Shown here piece by piece: positions 45,205-57,338 of a stretch of DNA of 64,000 nt. A program made the position numbers and the translations under genes. Source of the stretch: Gonocerus acuteangulatus (taxonomy: Eukaryota > Arthropoda > Insecta > Hemiptera > Coreidae). The DNA lies in assembly GCA_946811695.1 (NCBI GenBank), contig OX328124.1, positions 31,433,648 through 31,497,647 on the forward strand, read 5' to 3'. Numbering within the stretch: the stretch's first letter is position 1; every line of letters begins with the position of its first letter. The notes beneath the pieces were generated by a model that was given only the letters and a program-made list of their open reading frames with translations, had not been told where the DNA came from and ran no database searches.

Positions 45205-45947
45205 CCCCAAAAAAACATAAATGTGAAATAGAGGCCAAGTTCCTGCCCCCACAAAGAAACACTCCCTTCCTCAAAAATATCCCCTCCTAAAACCCCCCAA
45301 AAACGCCTTACCATTCTACACTCCAAAAAAGTAGTATGAGTTGGTGTATTAATTCAACCAAAAATATTTGCCAATACAAGAGATGATACAAGAAAGAAAT
45401 GTCCAAGTTCATTACTTGGAAGACCTCATAGTTGCTTACTAACAACAGCAAAGACACTTCAACTGACCTTTAAAAACAACAATAAAAATACTTATATCCA
45501 GTTACTAAAATATCACTTTCCTCAACCAGGTATATTCTTAAACTTGGCAATGTTTAGTTTTTCTCTAACGATAATTTCGGCACAAAAAAAAACATTGCCA
45601 AGTTTAAGAATATACCTGGTTGAGGAAAGTGATATTTTAGTAACTGGATATAAGTATTTTTATTGTTGTTTTTAAAGGTCAGTTGAAGTGTCTTTGCTGT
45701 TGTTAGTAAGCAACTATGAGGTCTTCCAAGTAATGAACTTGGACATTTCTTTCTTGTATCATCTCTTGTATTGGCAAATATTTTTGGTTGAATTAATACA
45801 CCAACTCATACTACTTTTTTGGAGTGTAGAATGGTAAGGCGTTTTTGGGGGGTTTTAGGAGGGGATATTTTTGAGGAACGGAGTGTTTCTTTGTGGGGGC
45901 AGGAACTTGGCCTCTATTTCACATTTATGTTTTTTTGGGGATCTCAT
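45205..45947. repeat. Large perfect-looking palindrome in D2
   Basis: The sequence from CCCCAAAAAAACATAAATG to its complement reads the same on both strands, except for a central spacer of about 35 bases around 45560-45595. The arms match almost base for base over roughly 355 bp, which suggests recent formation or gene conversion between arms. D1 keeps one full arm and only about 85 bp of the other (6909-7385). Confidence 0.85.
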
Positions 45948-47561
45948 TACTTTTTTCTAAGTATTAAATAGAATTTAGTTGCCGCATACCTACTGGCTTT
46001 TGTACTTCATATAAAACCAGGGTCTTTGGATTCTGCATAAGGTTCTCCTTACTGCTTGATATTTGATACCAATAATCAACCTACATACATCTAATCACTA
46101 GACTAGAAAAGTTAGAAGCTCTTCCAGATGACATTACTCTAGAGGACAAATTGATTGCTCTCTTAACTAAACTATTACACTGTAAAACACAGGACCCTTA
46201 TCCCGAGGATAAAGATCACAATAGGGAAAGTGCAGAAGGCCTTCAAGAAAAATATAAGAAACAATGACGATACATTTTGGGTTTGTGATCCTAAACTTTG
46301 TAATTTAGATGGCTCGACTTTGAAAAACTTAGTATCTGCTTTGAAGTATATTATGCAGCGAACCCCTACGACTTTATTTACTACATTTAAGAAAGAAGTC
46401 ACAACTGTTTTTGTTAAGATATTTCGAAATGTTTTTTAAAACATCTAATATAGGTTCTCCTTACCAAGACGATTCATTTGATACCCCACATGATGGGTTT
46501 CAGAAGGAATGATGGCATTTCGATGGAACAAAAAGTAGAAAACGTCATAGGTAATATGAAACTCCCGTATCAAGACCTACCTGCGTGCCAAGATTGGTCA
46601 AAATAGGCCAAACGGTGTGAATTTGTATAAGGAACGAACATACAGACAGACAGCTGAAATACCTTTTTTACCTAGCCTAGTGCATTCCCCGGACCAAGGC
46701 CTACCTGTGTGCCAAGTTTGGTCAAAATCGGTCAATTGGTGTGAATTTGTGTAAGGAATAAACATGCAGACAGACAGCTGATAGACGATTTTGATTAGCC
46801 TATGACACTACCCGGAGAAAGACCGACATGTGTGTCAAATTTTGTCAAAATCGGTCAAACGGTGTGTATTTGTATAAGGAACAAACAGACAGACAGACAG
46901 CTGATAGACAATTTAACCTAGCCTATGATTCTCCCCGTATCAAGACCCATTTGTGTCCCAAGTTTGGTCAAAATCGGTCAAACGGTACGTATTTGTAAGA
47001 GGAACAAACATACAGACAGACAGCTGGTATACGATTTTTACCGAGCCTATATGCGTCTAATTGTTTCTTAAAACATCAAATATAGGTTCTTCATACCGAG
47101 ACAATTCATTTTATACCCACATCATGGGTTTCGGACGGAATGATGGGTTTCCGAAGGAAGTACAAAACTGGCACGCCCCCGCCCCGGAAGCGGAGTCAAA
47201 CACTACTTTTCGCGATTTTTCCTTTAATAACGTCTTCATATCTATCTTCATGCGAAATTTCAAGTCTCTAGCATCATGGGAAGTACCCAATAATTTTGAT
47301 GAGTCAGTGAGTGAGTGAGTGAGTGAGTCCTATAAATCCCGATTTTCGATCGCTTATATCTCAGAAACTATTCGATGTAGAATTATGAAAATTTCCAGTT
47401 TTACTCACATCTAGTAGTATAATACCTGTGTAAAATTTCATAACTTTATCTTTACCTGGTTGAAAGTTATGAGAGGGTAAAAATCGGCTCTAAGACCGCC
47501 TGTAATATACACACAGTATGCTCAGGCCGGAACTTGGCCTGGCGCACTACCGTGCGCCTAG
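45205..47561 (+). mobile_element. Helitron-like family D, copy D2 with 740-bp palindrome
   Basis: The mirror-orientation partner of 5358-7395. It begins with a palindrome (45205-45947, arms about 355 bp, centre near 45570). The captured frame fragment (46120-46440) follows, with a frameshift relative to D1. Four 123-bp units (CAGCTG boxes at 46651, 46775, 46898 and 47021), GAGTGAGTGAGT repeats and the GGCGCACTACCGTGCGCCTAG end at 47561 complete it. No replication or helicase protein is encoded. Confidence 0.68.
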
Positions 47562-50500
47562 ATACGAAAGTCAAGCATATATTTCCTTTACTCAGAAAAA
47601 AATGTATTTCTTGAAATTTTCAGTCAAATAGCGACATAGCTTAAAACGACGTTCAATGTAAGTTCTAAATAAGATATTAAAAATATATTATGAAATTCGG
47701 GTGTAATCAATATATATCTTTGTACAAATTGAATTAAAATGAATAATTATACTATAATATGGTTAATCCCCCTATTATGACATTGTTTTAGTTATATGGT
47801 TAATCCCCCTTTTATGACATTGTTTTAGTTATTTATCAACTGAAGGTGTGATATATATGTGTTGAAAGGTTCCTAGCTTTAAAATTAAACGTTTGAAGGG
47901 AAGACCTAGGTTTATTTTCGGCAACAGCCTTAAAAAAATGTCCTACATATTTTCATATAATACTTATTCCTTGAAAGGGAAGAGTAGCATCTAAATAGAA
48001 TAGAAAAATGCTATTATGTGCCCGAAAGGAATGATTTCTGTATTAATTAATTAACTAATCGTGAGTCTGAAGAGATAATACTCCAAAAGACTTTCTTCCA
48101 TGGAAGTTAGTTTAGAAAATAAATAATAATAATTACCAGCTGACTGAAGGAGGTAATTTAAGACAGAGGTCGAGAGAAATGAACTGCTGGGAGTTCTCTG
48201 AGTTACAGACGATGAGACTTGGCGAATAGTCATATCTCTCCAAGTTCTCAAGTCCATCTTGGCAGTTTCACTCAAGGCAGAAATAGGAAAAGTTCTTCCA
48301 GCACAATTAGATTCTTATCACCTGTTGATTTAACTCTTGTTCAATCGGAATGAACTCATGAACTCCGAAGTCTAGATCCTGGCATTGTCATACATCTTCC
48401 ATATTTTAGCTTCTCAGAGCTAGCAGGATAGGTAAATTGTTGACAAGTTCTTACGTGGGTTTCAAATAGTTCAATATACTGTTGCCACAAACGGTCTTTC
48501 TTTTCTATACAATGTGGGATTCTCAAAAATAATTTCCCACGCTATTTTACTAAAGGCAAATTTTCCAAATTTTATTCGGGTCAATTTTATGACTTTGATA
48601 ACCACTATCTACGTTATTATTCGTCCCGTCTAGCACTGAACATTTCCAACGAACAAACAGATAACCAGAAATGCAATAAATAGGCATCATAAAGTAAGAA
48701 CTTATAAATTGAGGAAATTCCTTCATTCTTCTCCCGTTTAAGAGTCCAAGTGATACGAGTTGATCACCCTTTCGATCCTGATAGCCATTTTCGTGACAAC
48801 GGGCCAGCATGCTCCGTGGCCATCCACTTAAGACAAGGCCTTAACTTTCTAGACAAGGCCACTTCTCTGCTTGGCGACTGAAAGCCACGGATTTTTGTGA
48901 TGTTTTGCGGTAGTTTTTGTAAGCTCTAGTTCCTCTTGTAACTGCTAGAGTCCATTAAAAATGCAGTTTGTGCCTATTGAATGGGAATTTCCCTCTGTTT
49001 TTCCTTTATAGATTAAAGATTAGTAGTTTAGTTAGGGCCCCTTTGAAGGACCTTATTTTTGTTTTACCAGTTGATCAGTAAATAAATATCATATTCAATA
49101 GACCAACCAACGCTCGATGACTGAGGTGGGGCAGGTAGCTGCTATTTAATACACTGCTTATCGCAGATAAATAAAAATGGGGTTTGGGTAAGATTAAATT
49201 ACTTTCGCGATTTCCTATTATGTCCGGTTTTTTACTTGAAATACTCCTATGTGCAACGCCAAGATATTAGACTTTCTATTATTTAAAAACAAAAAGAATA
49301 GTAAAATTTCTTTAAAAGATAAAAAGCTTGCCCTTAACTGTTACAAAGCCCAGAATTAGAAAATTGTAAGGACGAACTTTTAAAGAATGAAATAATGAAG
49401 GCATTGAGAAACGGGAATGAGAAGAGACGAACGCAGGCTCGCAGGTATTTTAATGTCGTCCTTTGGAACCAGTAGAGTGAAACGGGCTTCGCTCCACGGG
49501 CTTATAAGGGAGGACCCTCTCCCTGCTCTTATGTGGGTTGCCAGCCGTCTCGTAAGGGTTAAGTCAAGAAAATCCCCCCTACAATACTCATTCATGAGTT
49601 ACAAACAGTCAAAGAGGTGCCAATTATTGTGTACGAGGGCTCAGTGCCACAAAGGAATCGGAAAGCAAAATTAGGACATATATAATTACGTCACAAGAAC
49701 TAATGATGAATCAAAGGAGGTGTTTTCCTAGAAAGGTGGGTGCTAGTACCAAAATATAGGTCACAAAGGATCCAAGGGGGAATGGCCTTCAGTTAGCAAT
49801 CGATAAGCAAGTGTTAACAGGAAATCATATTCACAAATGCAGAAATTTGTCTTATTCTCCATCTGAATGTGCAGTGAAAAGTCACCGCATTCCCACCCTG
49901 GCATTTGTGAAAAGTTTGTACTACTGTCAAAAGAACCCTGCAGAATTTTGAAAAGAAACATCAGAATCAAATAGGGGTTCCCAGCGAAGCAGTTACATGT
50001 AGACACAATAAATATCCTACCATCGGTTGAACAAAAATAACTAAAGATACTCCGTTTTAAGAGGCGTGGTTGACTCTTACACCTGTGCAACGGTATTATT
50101 ATAGGATTTTCAAGTAAAAAAACATTACAGGATCTTGAGTTAGAAAAGCGCGCATCTTGAAGCCAAAGCTCAGCAACATTTCCCAAACTATCCTTTTACC
50201 TCTCACTTTTCAGGAAGTAGAACAATTATTTTGGGCAAATTAATCATAATTGTTCTTCAAACAAATTTTTTTCCGTCTAACCAAAGGTTGAAATAATTTA
50301 TTTCAAATTTCTTGAATAACGATTTTATTATTTTTAGTTGGGTAAAAAAAATTAAAGTTTCTGATGTTTGAGTGTCAATAGGTGTATTCATTGTTTTCCC
50401 CAATGCTACTGCAATGAGAATCAGTTGTTTTCATTTTAATTTTATAATTAAAAGAATTGATGAATTCCACAAATCCGAATTGTTATTTCCTCAAAACAAT

Positions 50501-50961
50501 TTGCTGCTGATAAACAAGAACGCTTAAAAAAAAAGAAAAAGAAAAGAAAGTATTTTGGATAGTACAGCCTGATAAAATTGTCTCTCTTGCGGAATTCCTA
50601 CTGAACGGAGGCTTATGTTATCTTGAAAAACGTTGCTTTAGGAAAAGGCTAAACCAAAGCGACTATAGAAATGTGTGGGCATGGCTCTCCACTTGAAATC
50701 ACTCTTTTCAGTAGGAAGCCACTCCCGGCTTGTTCAGTTTCCATCCCATGGACGCTATCCACTCAAGATGGAAGAATACACACTACTCACAGCATCAATT
50801 CTAAATTTGGACTCTCTTACAAACATACGCTCGATAGTAAATAGTGTTTTAGGACCGAAAGGTCTTGCGAAAAGGGAGAAAAATAACTACCGATGAAAGA
50901 AAATCTTTGAAACATTTAATATTATGGATTATTTCTTGACATTCGACGTTTATCTAAGCGC
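47562..50961. other. Unassigned, partly GC-richer region upstream of the visible Osiris exons
   Basis: This is where missing Osiris 5' exons would be expected on the minus strand. Several open stretches lie here: 48140-48290, 48370-48560 (KKDRLWQQYIELFETHVRTC), 48550-48810, 49380-49675 (both strands, GC-rich) and a 141-codon minus frame at 49761-50186. None shows the paired cysteines or signal peptide of an Osiris N-terminus, and none is a clear family member. Confidence 0.35.
47755..47832 (+). repeat. 39-bp tandem duplication
   Basis: ATATGGTTAATCCCCCT then ATTATGACATTGTTTTAGTT, present twice with one change. Confidence 0.85.
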
Positions 50962-51241
50962 AATTGAAGGGGTCGAGGCAAAACATTGCCGTGCAACATT
51001 TCTAACAAAACTTATCCTTAGCTGCTGTATGTTGGATATTATGTGGGACTATCAGTTGAAATGGTTAGGGGCAACAAGATTAAGTAGCATATGGAACTTG
51101 TCATATATTAGTAGCATTTACATCATAGACTCATAGTCTCAGATAATATCCAACATATACATAAATGTATTTGCATACCAGCTACAGTTATGTTTTGATC
51201 AAAATGTTGCTTGGTACTATTTTGGCCCGACCCCTTCAATT
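50962..51241. mobile_element. MITE family F, copy 2
   Basis: AATTGAAGGGGTCGAGGC at the left and its near complement at 51222-51241. The interior matches copies at 42.9 and 54.0 kb, including the GTTGGATATTATGTGGGAC box and its mirror. Confidence 0.75.
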
Positions 51242-51302
51242 TTGGAAAATATAGTTTAAACAAGATCCTACAATGGCTTAGGAAGCTTCTTTATTTCAAA
51301 GG

Positions 51303-51484
51303 TACTTACTTTCTAGCTTCAACGCAGGCTAGAGATGTGGGTCTCATTCAGAGATCTAGATAATCAGCGCAGGTGCATAACTCAATAGAATTTCTATTGG
51401 CCTATTTTTATGGGCAATTGTATTGGCCGTTGTTTGTAGTAACCATCTTGTTTACTTTTCTGGTTCTCAAGGCAATTCACTTGT

Positions 51485-51515
<31 letters not shown>

Positions 51516-51904
51516 CGCGATTTCTTTTCATTGTGTGTAGTTTGAGTTCTTGTTTCTGCTAGGGAAATGAGTCTTTAGGATTTACCTACAACTGAAAAAA
51601 ATGCTAAACTGAATATCGCCCCATTTTCCACCGAAAAACCAGTGATCTATATTATGAACGAGTTAGATTCACTGTAGTTTCGATAAAACCTTCAGCGAGC
51701 GTTAACGCATAGCAATTATGCCATTAGCATAAGTACTACGCGTTTCCCCAAGGTTATATAGAAACTCTATTCAACCCAAATCTTTATAATCTCGTCGCCA
51801 TTTTGGCAAATATCAACTGCGCTGATGATCCAGATCTCTGACCCGGTGATGATCCAGATCTCTGAGAGCCGGTTCTTTAGCTTTCGTTGAGGGTAATAAG
51901 TAAG
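51303..51904. mobile_element. MITE family G, copy 2
   Basis: Shares TACTT...TAGCTTCAACGCAGG at the left, the CCAGATCTCTGACCCGGTGA box and the ACTTACTTATTAC end in complement. A GGCCGTTGTTTGTAGTAACC stretch matches the first copy in complement. It contains a poly-T run near 51488-51514. Confidence 0.65.
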
Positions 51905-52034
51905 TTTCATTTCAAAACTCCTGTAAAGATTATTCATTGAAGTTGGACCTACAAATGAACTTCTAAACAGTTTTACTCCAATCTTTATCGATCCAACTTT
52001 CAACAACGAAAAATGACTCTTGTCAAAACTTATA

Positions 52035-53696
52035 CAGCTAGTGTAAAAAGTAATGGAACACCAATGAATATTTTACTTTTTTAACATTTGCGACTAAAAT
52101 AATGGTGCTTTAGGTAAATAGAAGGCATCGATAACACGATGATAAGCTATATTTTAAACATTCCCTGAAAATCAACATCAAACAATGCTATTTGTGTTAT
52201 TAATTTACATTTTAACAATAAAATGCAATATTCTATGCGTAAAAAGTATTTGAACACCCGATTTCTTTACTATTGCAGCTGAACTTTGGAAGGGATTAAT
52301 TCCATATAATCGGTGAACTTTGTCCGGTAGGATGACCCGGTGTCTTATATGTTTGAATCAGATGGTTTTCAAACATACAGATGGTCAGATGGTTTTAGTT
52401 CAATTTTCGAACATTAGCCAGAGAGGAAAATAAACCTCAATTAAAATAAAAAATCTTATTATTACGATTCATAATGAGCAAATGTTTGCAAGAAATTGGA
52501 AAAATTGTAAACCTTAGCTATGTCTCCTTATCAAATATTTAAAATCGGTATAGTACAACTAACTCTGCGGCAGCAATACATCATATCAGGAGACCGAAGA
52601 GTCTCGATGCTTCTGATGAAAGATTAATTTTAAGAAAAGCACAGAAAAAAACCATGGCTGATTTCGCCAAAACTTGCACCTGAAATCTCGAGGATCATCT
52701 GACGGGAGATAAGTAGCAGTACAGTAAGTAATGATCCCAGGAAAAATGGATTACGCGGGCGAACAGCCCCAAAACCTTGCTTTTTGACTGTAGACAACAA
52801 GCCTCGAGATTTGAGCTCTTAATTCGCTTTCCTTCACACATTTTGTCAACTTCTTTGGCTAAAAAGTTCTATTTTGCACTCATGAATAAATTAAATCCAC
52901 TGCCAGTATTCAGTAGGATGGTTAACACTTTATTTTTCATAGCAAAGTATTTTCTATTTGTTAACTTTACTTACAAAAAAGTTCTTCGGTACTATTCGAC
53001 CGCGTAATTAATTTTTCCTGACATCATTTCTTACTGTACTGCTACTTATGTCCCGTCAGATAATCCTCGAGATCTTAGTCACAAGTTTTGGTGCAATCAG
53101 CCGTGGTTTTGAGGATGCTTTTATTAAAATTGATCTTTCATCACATACATTAAGACGCTTCGGTCTCCTGATGCGATGTTTTGCTGCCTAAGAGTTGGTT
53201 GTAATATGTCGATTTAATATATTTCATAAGGAGACATGGCTGAGATGTACAATTTTTCAAATTCCTCGCAATCTTTTGCGCTCATTAAAAGCGTAATTAT
53301 AATTTTGTGCATTCCATCAGAGACTTCTCTTCCTTGTTAGCCAATGTCATAAAATTGAACTAAAACAAAGTGATTCAAAAATATAAGATACCAAGTTATC
53401 CTACAGGACAAAGTTCACCGATAATATGGAATTAATCCTGTCCAAAGTCCAGCTGCACTGGTAAAGAAATCAGGTGTTCCAATACTTTTTACGCATAGAA
53501 AATTGCATTTTATTGTTAAAATGTTAATAAATAACAAAAATACCATTTTTTTTATGTTTATTTTAGGGAATATTTAAAATATTGCTTATCACCGTGTTAT
53601 TGATGCCTTCTATTTACCTAAAGCACCATTATTTTAGTCGTAAATGTTAAAAAAGTAAAATATTCATCGGTGTTCCAATACTTTTTACACTAACTG
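52035..53696. mobile_element. Tc1-like element, head-to-head foldback
   Basis: Starts CAGCTAGTGTAAAAAGTAAT and ends in the complement of CAGTTAGTGTAAAAAGTATT, with TA on both sides as in Tc1/mariner insertions. The left arm (52035-52760) has a broken N-terminal Tc1 transposase: QEIGKIVNLSYVSLSNI, then RRPKSLDASDERLILRKAQK, then RKNGLRGRTAPKP. The right arm (about 53000-53696) is the same segment inverted (GGTCTCCTGATGCGATG, CCGTGGTTTTGAGG). So one transposon half is present twice and the catalytic DDE half is missing. Confidence 0.8.
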
Positions 53697-53787
53697 TATC
53701 TAGGTCTATTTACATGACAGTGGCCACGTTTTGTTTCTATCGTCCCAAAACTAAAATTCTCATAAAAAATGATTAGACGGGTTACTT

Positions 53788-54005
53788 CATGGGCGTATAT
53801 AAGGGGGCTGCAACCCCCTCCCCCCCCAATATTTTTATTTAATCCGTAAAAATGTGTCATAAAAACCTTAAAAAGTAATTAAATAGGATCACTTAGTTCA
53901 GATTTTTTTTTCTTTCGGTGCAATAGCGTTTTAGTTGGCTAACTGTTCCAACAGATTGTTAGTATTCCCCACCTCCCAAATGCTCCCCCTCCCTAAATTA
54001 ATAGT
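53788..54005. mobile_element. MITE family H, diverged copy
   Basis: CATGGGCGTATATAAGGGGG at the left, a GGCTGCAACCCCCTCCCC run and the AATAGCGTTTTAGTTGGCTA box shared with the copies in A3 and A4. The right end is worn. Confidence 0.55.
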
Positions 54006-54031
54006 TTTAGTTTATTGAGCAGGTCTGTATT

Positions 54032-54290
54032 AATTGAAGGGGCAAAATAGTGCCAAGCAACATTTTTATCAAAACTAAACTGTAGCTGCTATTTGCTGGA
54101 TATTATGAAGCACTCTCAGTCTATGATAACGCTACTGAGATATGACTACAAAGTGCTCTGTATGCTACTTAATCTTGTTGACCCTAACCATATAAACTGA
54201 TAGTCCCACACAATATCCAACATATAGCAGCTACAGTTATGGTTTGTTAAAAATGATGCTTTGCACTATTTTGCCCCGACCCCTTCAATT
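54032..54290. mobile_element. MITE family F, copy 3
   Basis: AATTGAAGGGGCAAAATAGT at the left and GACCCCTTCAATT at the right end. It is a 259-bp foldback with long arms and the AGCAACATTTTTATCAAAAC box. Confidence 0.75.
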
Positions 54291-54749
54291 TATGTTACAT
54301 TTATTGTTACAAGACATCCATCCTGCGTATATGTGCGGCATGGAATCACTAATTGTCTACTTCATTTTGTATTGATGTCGACTAATGAACTTTGTATCAT
54401 ACCGTCGTATCCCAGTATTCAGCTAATCCCACTATTCTATCTTGTTGGATAATTAATCCAAGCATCCCGTCTTACTGCTTCACATTCCGCTGCTTAATTA
54501 TTACCAGTAATCTCTCTTAATTAAACTATTTCATCATCTGAAGGATTATTTCTTCTAGAAACGTTTTCACGTAGAGACCGTCGTCAGTGGCGGACGTTTT
54601 AGATTCTGGTAAGAGGCTAATTAAAATTAAATTGTTTGAAATTGAATTAAAATTGTATTTTATGAAACTTCATGATAGGTTTAAGGAAAGAGATATTCTT
54701 TATTAAACCACTTTATCTTTATCAAAAGTTTCACAACATCAGTAAATTA

Positions 54750-54905
54750 TTTATTATTTAAATTTGTTTACGTCCATTATTGACAAGGAATTGGTCGACT
54801 GGTTATCTACAGATCACCACCACCTAGCCAGGATAGGACTGATGCCTTTTTTTTTTCAAAGAAAAGCCATCACCCCCTAGTGGGAATCGAACTCAGGATT
54901 TCGAA
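54750..54905 (-). mobile_element. SINE family S1, copy 4
   Basis: The minus strand carries GAGTTCGATTCCCACTAGGG, GGTGATGGCTTTTCTTTG and CTATCCTGGCTAGGTGG. The A-box end is missing. Confidence 0.55.
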
Positions 54906-55024
54906 TTCACTCCGATTATTCATCATGAAAAAGGAAAGAATCATACTCACTCCGAAAAATTGTAAAATACTGGATGCTTACAATGAGTTGATAAGTGCCG
55001 CCACTTCTTTGAGACCTCCACTAT

Positions 55025-55980
55025 GTTATCCAGGTTTCATAACAAATGAAAAAGGCCAATCAGGTCTCCCAGTTTCAGAATTTTATATTTAAATAATTTT
55101 AAACAATATTTTGGCTTACGCCATCCTCAGGAAATATCTGGAAATATAATTTCAAAATCTTAGAACACCTATAAAAATTTTTTCAACAAACATATAAGCC
55201 ACTGTATCCTGCTTACTTAATATCACAGCCAAAAAATATCACAATTCTGCTCGTTATTCATTATTATAAACAGGTAAATATGACTGTCCCCAGACTGCAA
55301 TTGCACTAATCAGAATAAAGTTGATAAAGAAGGAAAAACATCCCTAGTGCAACATAGCCAAGACACAGGTCATATTTTTGACTATGAGTCTACAAAAAGA
55401 AAATAATTATAATAAAAGAAAAATTTTAGAAGCACTACATATCTCTATCAACCTGGACAAAGCGGTCAATTATAAAACAGACATTCTAAATTTAATGAAA
55501 TATTACTCAGAAACCATTGATTTGCTAAGCAAAAAGAATAATTAACTAAGAAAATTTAAATAAAATGGTAGGATGAGGGGGGGGTCAAATTATTAGATGC
55601 ACACTTGTGATAATTGGGTATTAATGCAGAGAACAATAACAAGCTTGGGGAGTCAAACTGGGCAAAGGGAGGAGGTTTCAGGGGGTTATCATGTGAGTTA
55701 CAGTCTGGGGACAGTCATATTTGCCTGTTTATAATAATGAATGACGAGCAAAATTGTGATGTTTTTGTGATCTTTCTTAAAGCTGCCATATTAAGTAAGC
55801 AGGAAACAGTGGGTTATATGTTTGTTGAAAAAATTGTTATTGGTGTTCTAAGATTTTGAAATTATATTTCCGGATATTTTCTGATGATATTATATATAAA
55901 TATTGTTTAAAATTATTTAAATATAAAATTATGAAACTGGGAGACCTGATTGGCCTTTTTCATTTGTTATGAATGGATAG
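55025..55980. repeat. Inverted repeat flanking the Penelope-like fragment
   Basis: About 285-bp arms: AAAGGCCAATCAGGTCTCCC at the left has its complement near 55960, and GACTGTCCCCAGACTG near 55290 is mirrored near 55700. Penelope-like elements are often flanked by inverted or direct terminal copies of themselves, which fits this arrangement. Confidence 0.7.
55315..55550 (+). mobile_element. Second Penelope-like fragment
   Basis: Two adjacent frames read NKVDKEGKTSLVQHSQDTGH, IFDYESTKRK, then (shifted by one) NNYNKRKILEALHISINLDK. The block KTSLxxHSxxTGHxxDxxS followed by NKRKILEALHI is the end of a Penelope-like GIY-YIG region. The fragment sits in the spacer of an inverted repeat whose arms are 55025-55310 and 55690-55980. 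Confidence 0.72.
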
Positions 55981-56559
55981 ATTGGATGCTTACCTTAAAA
56001 CCTATTTAGTAGCGGGGAACGACTTAATCATAGCCCGTTATATATTCGGAAATTGTTAAGGTGTGACGTGTTTTCCAATTAGCACGGAAATCTGCTTACG
56101 AGAAAAGCCCAAAATAGCATTTTATAGTATCTATATATAGAGATGAATGCGAACTAAGCAGTTTGGATTGAAGAAAAACAAACAGGGAACCGACGCTATT
56201 TTTGAACGAATCCTTAAGATGGTCAAAGTATTTTTCATTTGCGTTGTTAGTGAATCACTGTCAAAGTTGTCAGCTGGTTACTTTGCAGCGAGGTTATTTG
56301 CTTATTGAATAAAAAAATTGTAACATTAAATATTAAGTATATAAATTATTTCCAATAAAGTATTAAAAATGTTCAAAACATAATATATTGAAACTTAAAA
56401 TTAAACTATTTAAAAACAACGAATAAAAATAACTATAATAATACATTAATAACTATTTTTTGCTAGTCAAAATCCATATTTTATGTTCTAGGAGGTTTAG
56501 TTTCTACTCAGAAGCTGCTAGTACACACGCACGCAAACATAAACATACACAAAGAACAA

Positions 56560-57338
56560 GTTCTTATGCTGACATACACTCCAGAGTTGGGCATAATCAT
56601 ATTCATAATTAAGATTACAATATGCTTTCAAGATGTGACGATTACGATTATAATCACAGACCCCGGAGATATGATTACGATTATAATCACAGACCCCGGA
56701 GATATACTTACGATTATAATCACAGACCCCGGAGATATGATTACGATTATAATCGTAATTATTAGAGTGATTAAGATTAGATCAAATTAAATTAAATCGT
56801 ATCTTTGGATATAATTACTCTCGTAATCATAACACTTTTCTATAATTACAACTTTAATCAGACCATTTTTCTGCTATTAAGACTGTAAACACAGGTGTTT
56901 CTGTGATTATGCCTGTATTTACAGCTATTTTTCTGCGTTTACAACTGCAATCACAATTTGGTTTCTGTAATTACAACTGTAATTATAAACTTTCTGTGAT
57001 TGCGAACGTAATCACATCTTTTTCTGTAATTATGACTGAAAAGTCTCAAACACAACACACATGTGAGCAGGATAATTGGAATACTATTTCGCATCAAGAT
57101 AATAAGAGGCATAGATATGAAGAGTGGAGAGTTTTTCATCCGTTGGTATTACGGTAATTACCGGTAAGAATCAGGTAATAGTTTTCTAATTTATAAAAAC
57201 AAAAGTTGCTGGATTACTGTGGTAATTGCAGGAAAAGTTGGGATTACGTTCATAATCACATATAGGTTATGATTGCGTTCATAATCACAGAATGGTTATG
57301 ATTACATTTGTAATTAGAGCAAAATGGTTGTAATTATA
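56560..57338. repeat. Degenerate GTAATCACA-type satellite, left block
   Basis: Variants of GATTATAATCACAG and CTGTAATTACAACTG occur every 20-40 bases. The same kind of sequence resumes at 59262-59510 on the far side of the long-TIR transposon, so that element landed inside an older satellite. Confidence 0.65.
56650..56760 (+). repeat. 33-bp repeat, three units
   Basis: CACAGACCCCGGAGATAT followed by GATTACGATTATAAT, at 56655, 56688 and 56721. The unit is a multiple of three and stays open in one frame (ITIIITDPGDM), but nothing else suggests a gene. Confidence 0.85.

Noticed and set aside
48137..48290. Upstream Osiris exon on the minus strand
   Set aside because: With the visible GTAATT donor, the frame of the right phase would create TGA at the junction. 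The other frames do not match in phase, and none shows the family's paired cysteines.
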